Part shown: in pieces, positions 1 through 5,662 of the stretch | How positions within the stretch are numbered: the stretch's first letter is position 1 | How the letters are laid out: every line of letters starts with the position of its first letter | NCBI GenBank assembly: GCA_027357125.1 | Contig: DAHVVW010000123.1 | Coordinates: forward strand, 1-6,677 | Direction of reading: 5' to 3' | Length of the DNA: 6,677 nt | Source of the DNA: Clostridiales bacterium | Lineage (GTDB): Bacteria; Bacillota; Desulfitobacteriia; Desulfitobacteriales; Desulfitobacteriaceae | Notes under the pieces: generated by a model | What the model was told of the DNA's origin: nothing | Databases searched by the model: none | What the model saw: only the letters and a program-made list of their open reading frames with translations | Position numbers and translations under genes: made by a program

Positions 1-150
1 CTGCCCAAGACCATGGACTCCCTCATGCCCAACATGCTGCCTCTGCTCGTGCCTCATATAACTCCGATGATGATCGAATACATCAAAACCGGACGGGTCC
101 CTGTTACTTCCGCGGCTGCCGAGATTGCCGCAACAAAAGAGAAAAAGTAA
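1..150 (+). CDS. C-terminal fragment of an unidentified protein with a Met/Pro-rich tail
   Basis: Frame 1 is open from the window edge to a TAA at 148-150, giving the last 49 residues; the start lies outside the window. The visible part has a Met/Pro/Leu-rich stretch in which prolines recur every few residues (for example LMPNMLPLLVPHITP, then MMIEYIKTGR). A short Ala-rich segment and a charged TKEKK end follow. Such amphipathic Met/Pro-rich tails remind me of the membrane-associated C-termini of some FAD-dependent sulfide:quinone-type oxidoreductases in anaerobes. That is recollection only, and 49 residues cannot establish the family. The gene converges on the export operon and shares the hairpin at 183-211 as its probable terminator. 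Reading frame and stop are reasonably certain; the function is not known. Confidence 0.6.
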   Translation: MPKTMDSLMPNMLPLLVPHITPMMIEYIKTGRVPVTSAAAEIAATKEKK

Positions 151-182
151 GCAAGCTGCATTTGCTGAGGTTAAACAATGAT

Positions 183-211
183 AAGGCGCAAACCCACCGG
201 GTTTGCGCCTT
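183..211. terminator. Rho-independent terminator, probably bidirectional, between convergent genes
   Basis: A perfect 13-bp inverted repeat (183-195 AAGGCGCAAACCC, 199-211 its complement) encloses a 3-nt loop. On the plus strand the stem ends in CCTT and runs into TTCTGTGTG, a modest U-rich tail. It lies 32 nt after the plus-strand stop and 24 nt past the minus-strand permease stop, so it can serve both converging transcripts. On the minus strand the stem also ends in CGCCTT but the following tail (ATCATTGTTT) is weaker. Confidence 0.82.
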
Positions 212-235
212 TCTGTGTGCTCATGCATATCACTC

Positions 236-1456
236 CTATTCGTAGCGTAAAGCCTCAATCGGATCAAGTTTTGAAGCCTTTTGTGCCGGGAATACGCCAA
301 AAATTATCCCGATGGCCGCGGAGAAGATAAAGGCCATGACCACTGAGGATGCAGACATCTGGGAGGTCATACCCGCAAACCTGTTCAGCAGGCTTGATCC
401 TCCGAACCCGAACAGGATGCCCAGCAATCCGCCTAACGCGCTTAGAACCACAGCTTCAATCAAAAACTGAAACATAATCGTGCGCCGTTTTGCTCCGATG
501 GCCTTGCGAATGCCGATTTCCCGTGTCCGCTCCGTAACTGAAACGAGCATGATATTCATAATCCCGATCCCGCCGACCAACAGGGAGATGGCCGCAATTC
601 CGCTTAAGAGCAGGGTAAGAGATTGAGTTACTCCCTCGGCTGTGGATAGGATATCGGTTTGGCTCGTAATTGAGAAATCGTCAGCCGCGGAGCTGGTCAG
701 TTTGTGTCTGTGCCGCAGGATCTGCTCGATTTCAACGTAAGCCGTATTCATCTGGTCCGAACTCTTGGCCTCCACATACACGGTTCGAACTGATTTATTC
801 CCGATGAGCCGCGTCTGGGCAGTGGTGAGTGGCACTATGATTTGGTCGTCATTGTTATTGGCTCCGCTTGAGCCCTTGCTTTGCAAAACCCCAATCACCT
901 GAAAGGGTACACGGTTAATCTTGATAATCTGGCCCACAATGTTGGCGTTGGCGCTGCCCATTAAATCCTGTACCACTGTTGTACCGACAACAGCCACTTT
1001 GGCATTGTCCTTAAGGTCTTTGTCACTGATAAATCTGCCCATCGCAACCGGTTGATTCCTCACCTGCGCATAGGAGGGAGTTGTGCCGATTATCTGGGTA
1101 GCCGTGTTTTGGCTGCCCAGCACAACCTGTGCCTGGGTGTTGGCAACCGGGGCTACGGCTTGCACCGCATCGGCGTTAGTTTGGATGGCGCTGACGTCAT
1201 CCATGCTGATGTTGCTCATGCTTCCCGCCCCGCCGCGCACCCCGCCGGTATTGGAGCGGCCGGGGCTAACCATGATCAGATTCGAACCCAGCCCTTGAAT
1301 CTGGTTTGTCACTGAAGCCTTAGCTCCTTGGCCAATTGCGACCATAACGATTACCGCGCCTACCCCAATGATGATCCCCAGCATGGTTAAAGCAGAACGA
1401 AGCTTATTGGACTTTAGGCCGCGAAAAGCTACTCTGATGTTTTCGAAAAAGTTCAT
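236..1456 (-). CDS. MacB/FtsX-family ABC transporter permease subunit
   Basis: This 406-residue protein is the membrane subunit of a MacB-type (type VII, mechanotransmission) ABC exporter. Members use ATPase-driven motions to push substrates from the outer face of the cytoplasmic membrane rather than carry them through a pore. Visible order: cytosolic amphipathic start ([23 protein letters not shown]), TM1 about 22-44, an extracytoplasmic MacB-PCD-like domain about 45-275, then three C-terminal helices (about 280-305, 330-355, 370-392). The coupling segment [18 protein letters not shown] (308-325) and the C-terminal [14 protein letters not shown] are family hallmarks. Length is normal for a stand-alone permease such as YknZ; E. 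coli MacB is instead fused to its ATPase. The ATG overlaps the ATPase TGA as ATGA, so the two are translationally coupled, and GGAGG lies 10 nt upstream. It would act as a homodimer. Substrate unknown; MacB relatives move macrolides, peptides or lipids. Confidence 0.95.
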   Translation of the reverse strand: MNFFENIRVAFRGLKSNKLRSALTMLGIIIGVGAVIVMVAIGQGAKASVTNQIQGLGSNLIMVSPGRSNTGGVRGGAGSMSNISMDDVSAIQTNADAVQAVAPVANTQAQVVLGSQNTATQIIGTTPSYAQVRNQPVAMGRFISDKDLKDNAKVAVVGTTVVQDLMGSANANIVGQIIKINRVPFQVIGVLQSKGSSGANNNDDQIIVPLTTAQTRLIGNKSVRTVYVEAKSSDQMNTAYVEIEQILRHRHKLTSSAADDFSITSQTDILSTAEGVTQSLTLLLSGIAAISLLVGGIGIMNIMLVSVTERTREIGIRKAIGAKRRTIMFQFLIEAVVLSALGGLLGILFGFGGSSLLNRFAGMTSQMSASSVVMAFIFSAAIGIIFGVFPAQKASKLDPIEALRYE

Positions 1457-2199
1457 CGTCCGGCCGCCTCCACTCTATTGGTTAATTCCAGATTCAGCCT
1501 TGCTCCCTGGGCGATACTTCGGTTGCGCACAATTTCATCGCTGTCAATCAGACCGTCTTTGAAATGTACTATGCGTTTGCTGAACTTGGCAATGTCCGGT
1601 TCATGGGTAACCAGAATTACACTGATGCCCATTTCGTTCAGCTGTTGAAAGATGGACATAATTTCAGTGCTGGACTTGCTGTCCAGATTGCCTGTGGGTT
1701 CGTCCGCCATAATGATTAGCGGATTGTTGACCAGGGAGCGGGCGATGGCCACCCGCTGCTGCTGCCCCCCGGACAATTCGTTCGGCTTATGGTGAACCCG
1801 GTCGGCAAGGCCCACCGCGCTCAAGGCTTTTAGGGCCTTTTCCTTTCTCTCTCTGGCCCCTACCCCACTGTAAAGCATGGGCAGTTCCACATTTTCCAGG
1901 GCCGAAGTCCGGGGCAAAAGGTTAAAACTCTGAAACACGAAGCCAATCTTCCGGTTACGGATTTCCGCCAACTGGTTGTCACTGGCCTCACTTATTTTGA
2001 GATCGTCCAGGAAATATTCACCCGCGCTAGCCTTGTCCAAACAGCCCAGGATATTCATGGCGGTGGACTTACCCGAGCCTGAGGGACCCATGATCGCTAC
2101 AAACTCCCCTTTATCGACGCTCAGATCCACTCCGTCCAACGCCCTTAACTCGATGTCCCCGGTCTTGTATATCTTAACTATATTGGTGAGCTTGATCAT
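1453..2199 (-). CDS. MacB/LolD-type ABC transporter ATP-binding protein
   Basis: ATPase subunit of the exporter, 248 residues from the preferred start. Motifs: Walker [10 protein letters not shown] (38-46), Q-loop Gln90 in [10 protein letters not shown], signature LSGGQQQR (142-149), Walker B LIIMADEP with catalytic Glu167, D-loop NLDS (171-174) and switch His199 (VTHEP). All catalytic residues are intact. The [14 protein letters not shown] and [10 protein letters not shown] segments are typical of the LolD/MacB/YknY subfamily. Start choice: the longest frame begins with GTG at 2208, but that GTG lies inside the ribosome site. ATG at 2199 has AAAGAGGTG six nt upstream and begins [14 protein letters not shown], as family members do. 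The gene follows the adaptor stop by 15 nt and overlaps the permease by 4 nt, so the three are co-transcribed. A tail of about 25 residues after the H-loop region ([26 protein letters not shown]) is slightly long. Confidence 0.95.
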   Translation of the reverse strand: MIKLTNIVKIYKTGDIELRALDGVDLSVDKGEFVAIMGPSGSGKSTAMNILGCLDKASAGEYFLDDLKISEASDNQLAEIRNRKIGFVFQSFNLLPRTSALENVELPMLYSGVGARERKEKALKALSAVGLADRVHHKPNELSGGQQQRVAIARSLVNNPLIIMADEPTGNLDSKSSTEIMSIFQQLNEMGISVILVTHEPDIAKFSKRIVHFKDGLIDSDEIVRNRSIAQGARLNLELTNRVEAAGR

Positions 2200-2205
2200 C
2201 AGGTT

Positions 2206-2214
2206 CACCTCTTT
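2206..2214 (-). promoter_or_regulatory. Ribosome binding site that decides the ATPase start
   Basis: Minus-strand AAAGAGGTG lies between the adaptor TAG (2215-2217) and ATG 2199, with a 6-nt spacer AACCTG. Its own terminal GTG is the start codon of the longest frame. Using it would leave no spacing from the SD, so the downstream ATG is favoured. Confidence 0.75.
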
Positions 2215-3663
2215 CTAATTGCGCTGTTGAGAATTTCCCCTGTAGGCTGCTCCTCCGCCGGCGGGGAATCCTCCTCCCATACCGCCAAATCCGCCCATGG
2301 CGCCAATGCCGCTGCGGTTACCGTTCTGCGAAGTACTGGAGGTTTGGGACCTCACACCGATCACGACCTGGTCACCCTCTTGCAGGCCTGACAGTACTTC
2401 TGCATTGTTTCCGTCATCGATGCCTATTTTTACCTGGATCCGCTGCGGGCGGCTTGAAGCATCCGCCGGAGCCAGGGAAACCGTCTGTCCCGACCCGTTG
2501 TCATTAACGGCCATGCTTGGCACAGTGAGCACGTTTTGTTTTTGAGCGACAATGATGGCAATGTTGGCGCTCATGCCAGGTTTCATTGAGCTGTCCGCAG
2601 GCACGCTTACCGTCACAGCAAAGGTTGTAACCCCGCTTTGGGTACTGCCGGTAGGACTAACCTGAGTTACCGAACCCGTAAAATGTTTGTCTGGATAAGC
2701 GTCAAGGGTCATGTCCACTGTCTGGTTCACCTGAACGCTGCCGATGTCCGCTTCATCCACAGGAACCACAACCTGCATAGTGCTGGAATTTCCCAGCAAT
2801 GTGATGAAGCCGCCGCTGCCACCGCTACTGCCATTGCTTCCGCTGCCACCACTAGAAGGACTTTGTCCTACCTGACCGTTGACGGATGCAATAGTTCCGT
2901 CCACCGGAGCCGTAATAGTGGTGCTGCTGAGAGCGCTTTTAGCCGAGTCCAGAGCAGCTTTCGCTTGCGAGACCTGGCTTTGGGCCAGCTGCAAATCCGC
3001 GCTGCTCGGTCCTGCGGTAGTCTGGGCTAACTGGGCCTTGGCCAGGTTCAGGTCATCCTGGGCGCTGTTATAGGCACTTGTGGCCTGGGTAATGGCTGCA
3101 TCCAAAGTGCTCGTGTCCAAATAGCCCTGTAATGTTGCCTGCTGCTGGCCCGTCGCTTTGGCGATAGCGTCCTGAAGTGAATTTGGATCATTTTTATAGT
3201 TTTGCAGAGTTTGCAGCGCGCTTTGTGCGTTGTTAGCATTGACCTGGGCCCTTGCAACCGAGTTCTGGCCCTGAATTAAACTCACCTGGGATGGGGGAGC
3301 CTTTAACTGGCTCAGTTTCAGCTGCGCCTGGGTCAGATTGTTTTGGGCTTGGGTAACCTGGTTCTGGACATCAGTCTGGTCCTGTTTCGCCAAGACCTGA
3401 CCGGCTTTAACCTGATCGCCGGCTTTTACATCAATTTCAGTGACTTTGCCGCTGCCGCTAAAAGAGAGGCTGTATTGCGTCGGCACCTGTATCGTGCCGG
3501 TAGCGTTAACCGTTTTTTTGACATTGCCGTATTTTACCGTCGCAGTGATATAGTTGGCAGGAGCAGCGCTGGCGCTCTTGGACTTGAAGTACCAGGCTCC
3601 TCCCGCCAGAAGAACCACTACCAGGCAACCTGATACAATCCATGGGAGCATTTTCTTGTTCAT
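2215..3663 (-). CDS. MacA/YknX-like membrane fusion (periplasmic adaptor) protein, HlyD family
   Basis: Adaptor subunit, 482 residues, anchored by one N-terminal helix (about 6-26; no lipobox). Order: membrane anchor; first lipoyl half with GSGKVTEIDVKAGDQVKAGQVL (70-91); long Gln/Ala-rich coiled coil (about 96-247); second lipoyl half TITAPVDGTIASVNGQVG (249-266); a Gly/Ser stretch (about 269-285); beta-barrel domain (VVVPVDEADIGSV onward); membrane-proximal domain ending LQEGDQVVIG; and a Gly/Met-rich disordered tail (about 451-474). It would gather substrate and brace the MacB-type pump from outside the membrane. ATG 3663 is preferred over ATG 3690 because AAAAGGAG lies 9 nt before it and the protein then starts MNKKMLPWIV. 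It is first in the operon. The coil is long enough to give more than one helix pair. No outer-membrane TolC gene is in the window. Confidence 0.93.
   Translation of the reverse strand: MNKKMLPWIVSGCLVVVLLAGGAWYFKSKSASAAPANYITATVKYGNVKKTVNATGTIQVPTQYSLSFSGSGKVTEIDVKAGDQVKAGQVLAKQDQTDVQNQVTQAQNNLTQAQLKLSQLKAPPSQVSLIQGQNSVARAQVNANNAQSALQTLQNYKNDPNSLQDAIAKATGQQQATLQGYLDTSTLDAAITQATSAYNSAQDDLNLAKAQLAQTTAGPSSADLQLAQSQVSQAKAALDSAKSALSSTTITAPVDGTIASVNGQVGQSPSSGGSGSNGSSGGSGGFITLLGNSSTMQVVVPVDEADIGSVQVNQTVDMTLDAYPDKHFTGSVTQVSPTGSTQSGVTTFAVTVSVPADSSMKPGMSANIAIIVAQKQNVLTVPSMAVNDNGSGQTVSLAPADASSRPQRIQVKIGIDDGNNAEVLSGLQEGDQVVIGVRSQTSSTSQNGNRSGIGAMGGFGGMGGGFPAGGGAAYRGNSQQRN
2806..2862 (-). repeat. Gly/Ser linker-coding stretch with an 11-bp direct repeat
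   Basis: Codons about 268-286 of the adaptor encode a Gly/Ser run (SPSSGGSGSNGSSGGSGG) between the second lipoyl half and the beta-barrel domain. The plus-strand 11-mer CCGCTGCCACC occurs at 2813-2823 and again at 2840-2850, exactly nine codons apart. This suggests the linker grew by in-frame slippage or duplication. MacA relatives often have a short loop here, so this is an elaboration rather than a new domain. Confidence 0.6.
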
Positions 3664-3672
3664 TGTTCCACA

Positions 3673-3680
3673 CTCCTTTT
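3673..3680 (-). promoter_or_regulatory. Ribosome binding site deciding the adaptor start
   Basis: Minus-strand AAAAGGAG is followed by a 9-nt spacer and ATG 3663. The in-frame ATG at 3690 lies upstream of this site and would add nine residues (starting MKFKKECGT) before the membrane anchor. It has no comparable SD, so the shorter protein is favoured. Confidence 0.75.
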
Positions 3681-3728
3681 TAAATTTCACTTTTCTTCAT
3701 AACCGGCCATCTGTTGATTCCGCACATC

Positions 3729-3845
3729 TTATACACAGTTGCAATTCCGTTTAACCCAAAAGAGGCAGATAACTCCTTTCTTTTGAAATAAAAACTTATC
3801 AGCGTCTTTTGCGCTCCGATAGCAAAATCGAAGTCTTGCTGGCAT
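3729..3845 (-). CDS. Possible small ORF (38 aa) in the adaptor leader, unproven
   Basis: An ATG at 3845 opens a 38-codon frame ending in TAA at 3729. An SD-like AGAGAGGA lies upstream with a 7-nt spacer. The product starts MPARLRFCYRSAKDADKF and ends VKRNCNCV, with four Cys and many Lys, Arg and Phe; there is no signal peptide and no similarity I recognise. It lies between the operator array and the adaptor, where a leader peptide or exported peptide could sit. Against it: a frame this short arises easily by chance, and the predicted transcription start (about 3855) would truncate the SD. Treat it as a candidate only. Confidence 0.15.
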   Translation of the reverse strand: MPARLRFCYRSAKDADKFLFQKKGVICLFWVKRNCNCV

Positions 3846-3861
3846 TTGATTGTCCTCTCTA

Positions 3862-3867
3862 ACTATA
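3862..3867 (-). promoter_or_regulatory. -10 element of the export operon promoter
   Basis: Minus-strand TATAGT matches TATAAT at 5 of 6 positions. It lies exactly 9 nt after the last TTCAGG repeat (3877-3882). The hexamer at the usual -35 distance (AGGCAT, 3885-3890) is poor, which fits an activator-dependent promoter in which the bound regulator replaces -35 recognition. Confidence 0.6.
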
Positions 3868-3876
3868 AAGGCCGTT

Positions 3877-3937
3877 CCTGAATCATGCCTTAACGCTGCC
3901 TGAACGTTACTTGAGAGTTTCCTGAAAAAACGCTGAA
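3877..3937 (-). promoter_or_regulatory. Operator: six direct repeats of TTCAGS-N5 at exact 11-bp spacing
   Basis: On the minus strand hexamers begin at 3937, 3926, 3915, 3904, 3893 and 3882: TTCAGC, TTCAGG, CTCAAG, TTCAGG, TTAAGG, TTCAGG. Spacing is 11 bp throughout, one helical turn, as in tandem head-to-tail sites of the OmpR/PhoB family. Four copies have the full TTCAG core and two are degenerate, so six copies would accommodate three regulator dimers. The same element precedes the regulator gene, so the regulator encoded here is the obvious candidate to bind it. The array begins about 25 bp past the kinase terminator U tract. Confidence 0.75.
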
Positions 3938-3961
3938 AGGATGGCAGAAGAAAAGCGGTAT

Positions 3962-4000
3962 AAAAAAGGCTCTATCCGCCACAATACGGCGCATAGAGCC
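3962..4000 (-). terminator. Rho-independent terminator of the regulator-kinase operon
   Basis: On the minus strand an 8-bp outer stem (GGCTCTAT with ATAGAGCC, 4000-3993 and 3975-3968) continues after one C-C mismatch into 4 more pairs around a short loop. It is followed directly by six U residues (3967-3962). It starts 17 nt after the kinase stop. This separates the two-component genes from the exporter genes, so the latter need their own promoter. Confidence 0.88.
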
Positions 4001-4017
4001 ATGAACGGTTGAGTATT

Positions 4018-5556
4018 TCAGGCCTGCCCGGCTGGGAGCCAGACGTAAAACACGCTTCCTTCTCCTGGGGAACTTTCTACCCTGATCGTACCTCCATGCA
4101 GTTCCACAATTGATTTGGTAATCGAAAGCCCAAGTCCGGATCCACCGGATTTGCGGGTACGGGAGGATTCACTGCGGTAAAAACGCTCAAAAACATGCGG
4201 CAAATGCTCTTCAGGTATGCCTGCGCCGTTATCTTTCACGACCAGCTCGATACCGTCCCCGGCCTTGTACAACGAAAGCTCGATCTGCCCGGTCTCAGCA
4301 TCGGTGTGCTGGATCGCATTATGGAAAAGATTCAGGATTACCTGTTTTATTTTATCCTCGTCAAAGCGGCAGCTTAAATGGGGTACGAGCTCTAAACCGA
4401 CTTGCCGGTTTCCCCCCAACAATCTCAACTGGGGCTCCATCTCCATGATTACGTTGTCAAGTTCTCCAAGAGACAATTGGATATTGGGCGAGCGGTCCAG
4501 CCTGGCGAGAAGCAGGAGGTCTTGCACCAGCTTTTTCATGCGCTCAGATTCCGCATACATGCTCTGCAAGGACGCGCGCAGCTGATCCGGTTGATTCATA
4601 GCCCCGCGCAGCAGAATTTCCACGAAGCCGTGGATGGAGGTCAACGGTGTGCGAAGCTCGTGGGAAGCATCGGCAACGAAGCGTCGCATTTGCTCTCGTG
4701 CCTCCTTTTCCGCTGCAAAAGAAAACTCCAGCCTCTCCAGCATCCCGTTGAAAGATACCGCCAACCTGTCCACTTCCATTTGGCCCTGTTGGACCGGGAA
4801 CCGCTCGGCAAGATTTCCGGCATCGATTTGCTCAACGGTGTCCACCATCTTCGACAGAGGGACCAAGGTTTTGCGCAGTACAGGAATAAATGCCAGCATG
4901 CCGCCGATTAAGGCCAGCATGGACAAGGCCAGAAAAGTGAATAGCTGTCGAATCAGCACTGCCTTCAGGGGCCCTGTTCCAACGCTCACTTGCACAAGCC
5001 CCACCAGATTACCTCTCAGGTTAACTCTTTCAAAAATCGGTTGAAGCACTACCAGTTGTTCTCCCTCAGCGGGAATGTTCAAAACTTTATAATTCAGTGA
5101 CGGCCTGGATTTCAGAGCGTCCTGGTAATCCCGGTAGGCAAGCCTGGGAGGGGTTCCTCCTCCCTTTGAAAAGTTGGGTAGGGGCGAAAAGTTCCCCTGG
5201 GTGTCAATAAAAGCGACTGTTGAGTCCGGTAAAAAGAAAAAAGAGAAACGATCCAGTCTGGTGCCAGGAGCGTTATCCCCAGGGTTTAGCCGATAACCCG
5301 GAGGATTATCCCCCAAATTAGGATGAAGATTAGCCGCATTATGTCCCAAATACTGCCACGCCTCGGGAGGCAGCGCCAAAATCTGGCTTTGGATGCTGGA
5401 AGCTTTGCTTTGATACACAAACGCCCGCATCACGACATATTGAAACAGGCCGATCAGCGCCAGGAGAATGGCCATAACCAGCAATGAACGGGACAAAAGC
5501 TGAAAGCGCAGCGAGTTTGGGACAAAAAAACGCCTGAATCTATTTCGCATATTCAT
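4018..5556 (-). CDS. Membrane-bound sensor histidine kinase (HAMP-HisKA-HATPase_c)
   Basis: This 512-residue transmembrane kinase should autophosphorylate and pass phosphate to the regulator encoded upstream. Residues from the chosen start: TM1 about 20-42; an extracytoplasmic domain of about 160 residues; TM2 about 204-227; HAMP about 228-280; H-box FVADASHELRTPLTSI with phospho-acceptor His299; N-box NLFHNAIQH (about 409-417); G1 DNGAGIP; F-box VFERFYR; G2 GGSGLGLSI (about 471-479). All catalytic motifs are present. The His box is of the PhoR/WalK/HPK1 type. The sensor loop has an 11-residue tandem Asn/Gly/Pro repeat and a segment (LVGLVQVSVGTGPLKAV) that could end a Cache-like fold; the ligand is unknown. 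Start: the longest frame begins at ATG 5568, but GGAGG overlaps that codon and precedes ATG 5556 by 5 nt; ATG 5550 (11 nt) is also possible. A 103-nt gap separates it from the regulator. Confidence 0.93.
   Translation of the reverse strand: MNMRNRFRRFFVPNSLRFQLLSRSLLVMAILLALIGLFQYVVMRAFVYQSKASSIQSQILALPPEAWQYLGHNAANLHPNLGDNPPGYRLNPGDNAPGTRLDRFSFFFLPDSTVAFIDTQGNFSPLPNFSKGGGTPPRLAYRDYQDALKSRPSLNYKVLNIPAEGEQLVVLQPIFERVNLRGNLVGLVQVSVGTGPLKAVLIRQLFTFLALSMLALIGGMLAFIPVLRKTLVPLSKMVDTVEQIDAGNLAERFPVQQGQMEVDRLAVSFNGMLERLEFSFAAEKEAREQMRRFVADASHELRTPLTSIHGFVEILLRGAMNQPDQLRASLQSMYAESERMKKLVQDLLLLARLDRSPNIQLSLGELDNVIMEMEPQLRLLGGNRQVGLELVPHLSCRFDEDKIKQVILNLFHNAIQHTDAETGQIELSLYKAGDGIELVVKDNGAGIPEEHLPHVFERFYRSESSRTRKSGGSGLGLSITKSIVELHGGTIRVESSPGEGSVFYVWLPAGQA
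5254..5319 (-). repeat. 33-bp tandem repeat coding an 11-residue repeat in the sensor loop
   Basis: Two adjacent units encode NLGDNPPGYRL and NPGDNAPGTRL, identical at 8 of 11 residues. At the DNA level the two 33-bp units agree at 19 of 33 positions by my count, so this is an old duplication rather than a recent one. It lies in the extracytoplasmic part of the kinase, about 40 residues after TM1. Confidence 0.7.
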
Positions 5557-5561
5557 TTTGA

Positions 5562-5566
5562 CCTCC
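5562..5566 (-). promoter_or_regulatory. Ribosome binding site deciding the kinase start
   Basis: GGAGG begins inside the ATG at 5566-5568, so it cannot serve that start codon. It is followed by TCAAA and ATG 5556. The 5-nt spacer is short but usable; ATG 5550 is the next alternative. Confidence 0.6.
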
Positions 5567-5627
5567 ATACCGCTTAGACGACTGCTCCCGTGAGGCCCGG
5601 CTGACCCCGGTCACTGCGCATACAATC

Positions 5628-5662
5628 GAACTTCGTGCCTCGCACCTCGAACATCGAAATCA
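5628..5662. repeat. Degenerate heptamer tandem repeat between regulator and kinase
   Basis: On the plus strand consecutive 7-mers read GAACTTC, GTGCCTC, GCACCTC, GAACATC (5628-5655). A weaker GAAATCA at 5656-5662 runs into the regulator stop codon. The period is strictly seven and each of the four good copies begins with G and ends in TC. On the mRNA strand this is a TTCGA/GAGGT-rich stretch that can fold into imperfect hairpins. It occupies about a third of the 103-nt spacer and may be a dispersed intergenic repeat family. Confidence 0.5.

Larger units (their letters stand above)
3664..3855 (-). other. Predicted long 5' leader of the adaptor-ATPase-permease mRNA
   Basis: If transcription starts 6-8 nt after the -10 at 3862-3867, the leader before ATG 3663 is about 190 nt. 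It holds a possible 38-codon ORF (3729-3845), a weak 6-bp hairpin (TTTTGC 3807-3812 with GCAAAA 3822-3827), a stray SD-like AAAGGAG without a suitable start after it, and the real SD at 3673-3680. I recognise no known riboswitch, T-box or leader-peptide attenuator, and there is no terminator-like hairpin with a U tract before the adaptor. Confidence 0.4.

Noticed and set aside
1052..1315. Plus-strand open frames across the permease (for example 1052-1315 and 1083-1298)
   Set aside because: They are antisense to a well-supported MacB-type permease and have no recognisable domain or ribosome site.
2200..2208. GTG start of the ATPase at 2208
   Set aside because: The GTG is part of the ribosome site itself; ATG 2199 has proper spacing.
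2638..3073. Plus-strand frames of up to 130 codons opposite the adaptor gene, and a minus-strand frame at 3048-3257
   Set aside because: They mirror the biased Gln/Ala and Gly/Ser codons of the adaptor; low-complexity products with no motif.
3802..3826. TTGCTA followed by TGATAA-like sequence as a second exporter promoter
   Set aside because: The -10 match is poor and the spacing is 18-19 nt, so the pair is not convincing.
3664..3855. A riboswitch in the exporter leader
   Set aside because: The GCGCAAAAGACGC stretch faintly recalls a c-di-GMP aptamer, but the conserved core and its paired helices are absent, and no expression platform follows.
3877..3937. The evenly spaced repeats as a CRISPR array
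   Set aside because: An 11-bp unit with 6-bp repeats is far too short for CRISPR, and no cas gene is present; no IS element, tRNA or rRNA was seen either.
4402..5044. Plus-strand frames of 136 and 169 codons opposite the kinase
   Set aside because: They are antisense shadows of conserved HAMP, H-box and HATPase coding sequence, with no ribosome site or family match.
5533..5538. CCTGAA in the kinase 5' coding region as a further regulator site
   Set aside because: A single hexamer without neighbours at 11 bp is expected by chance.
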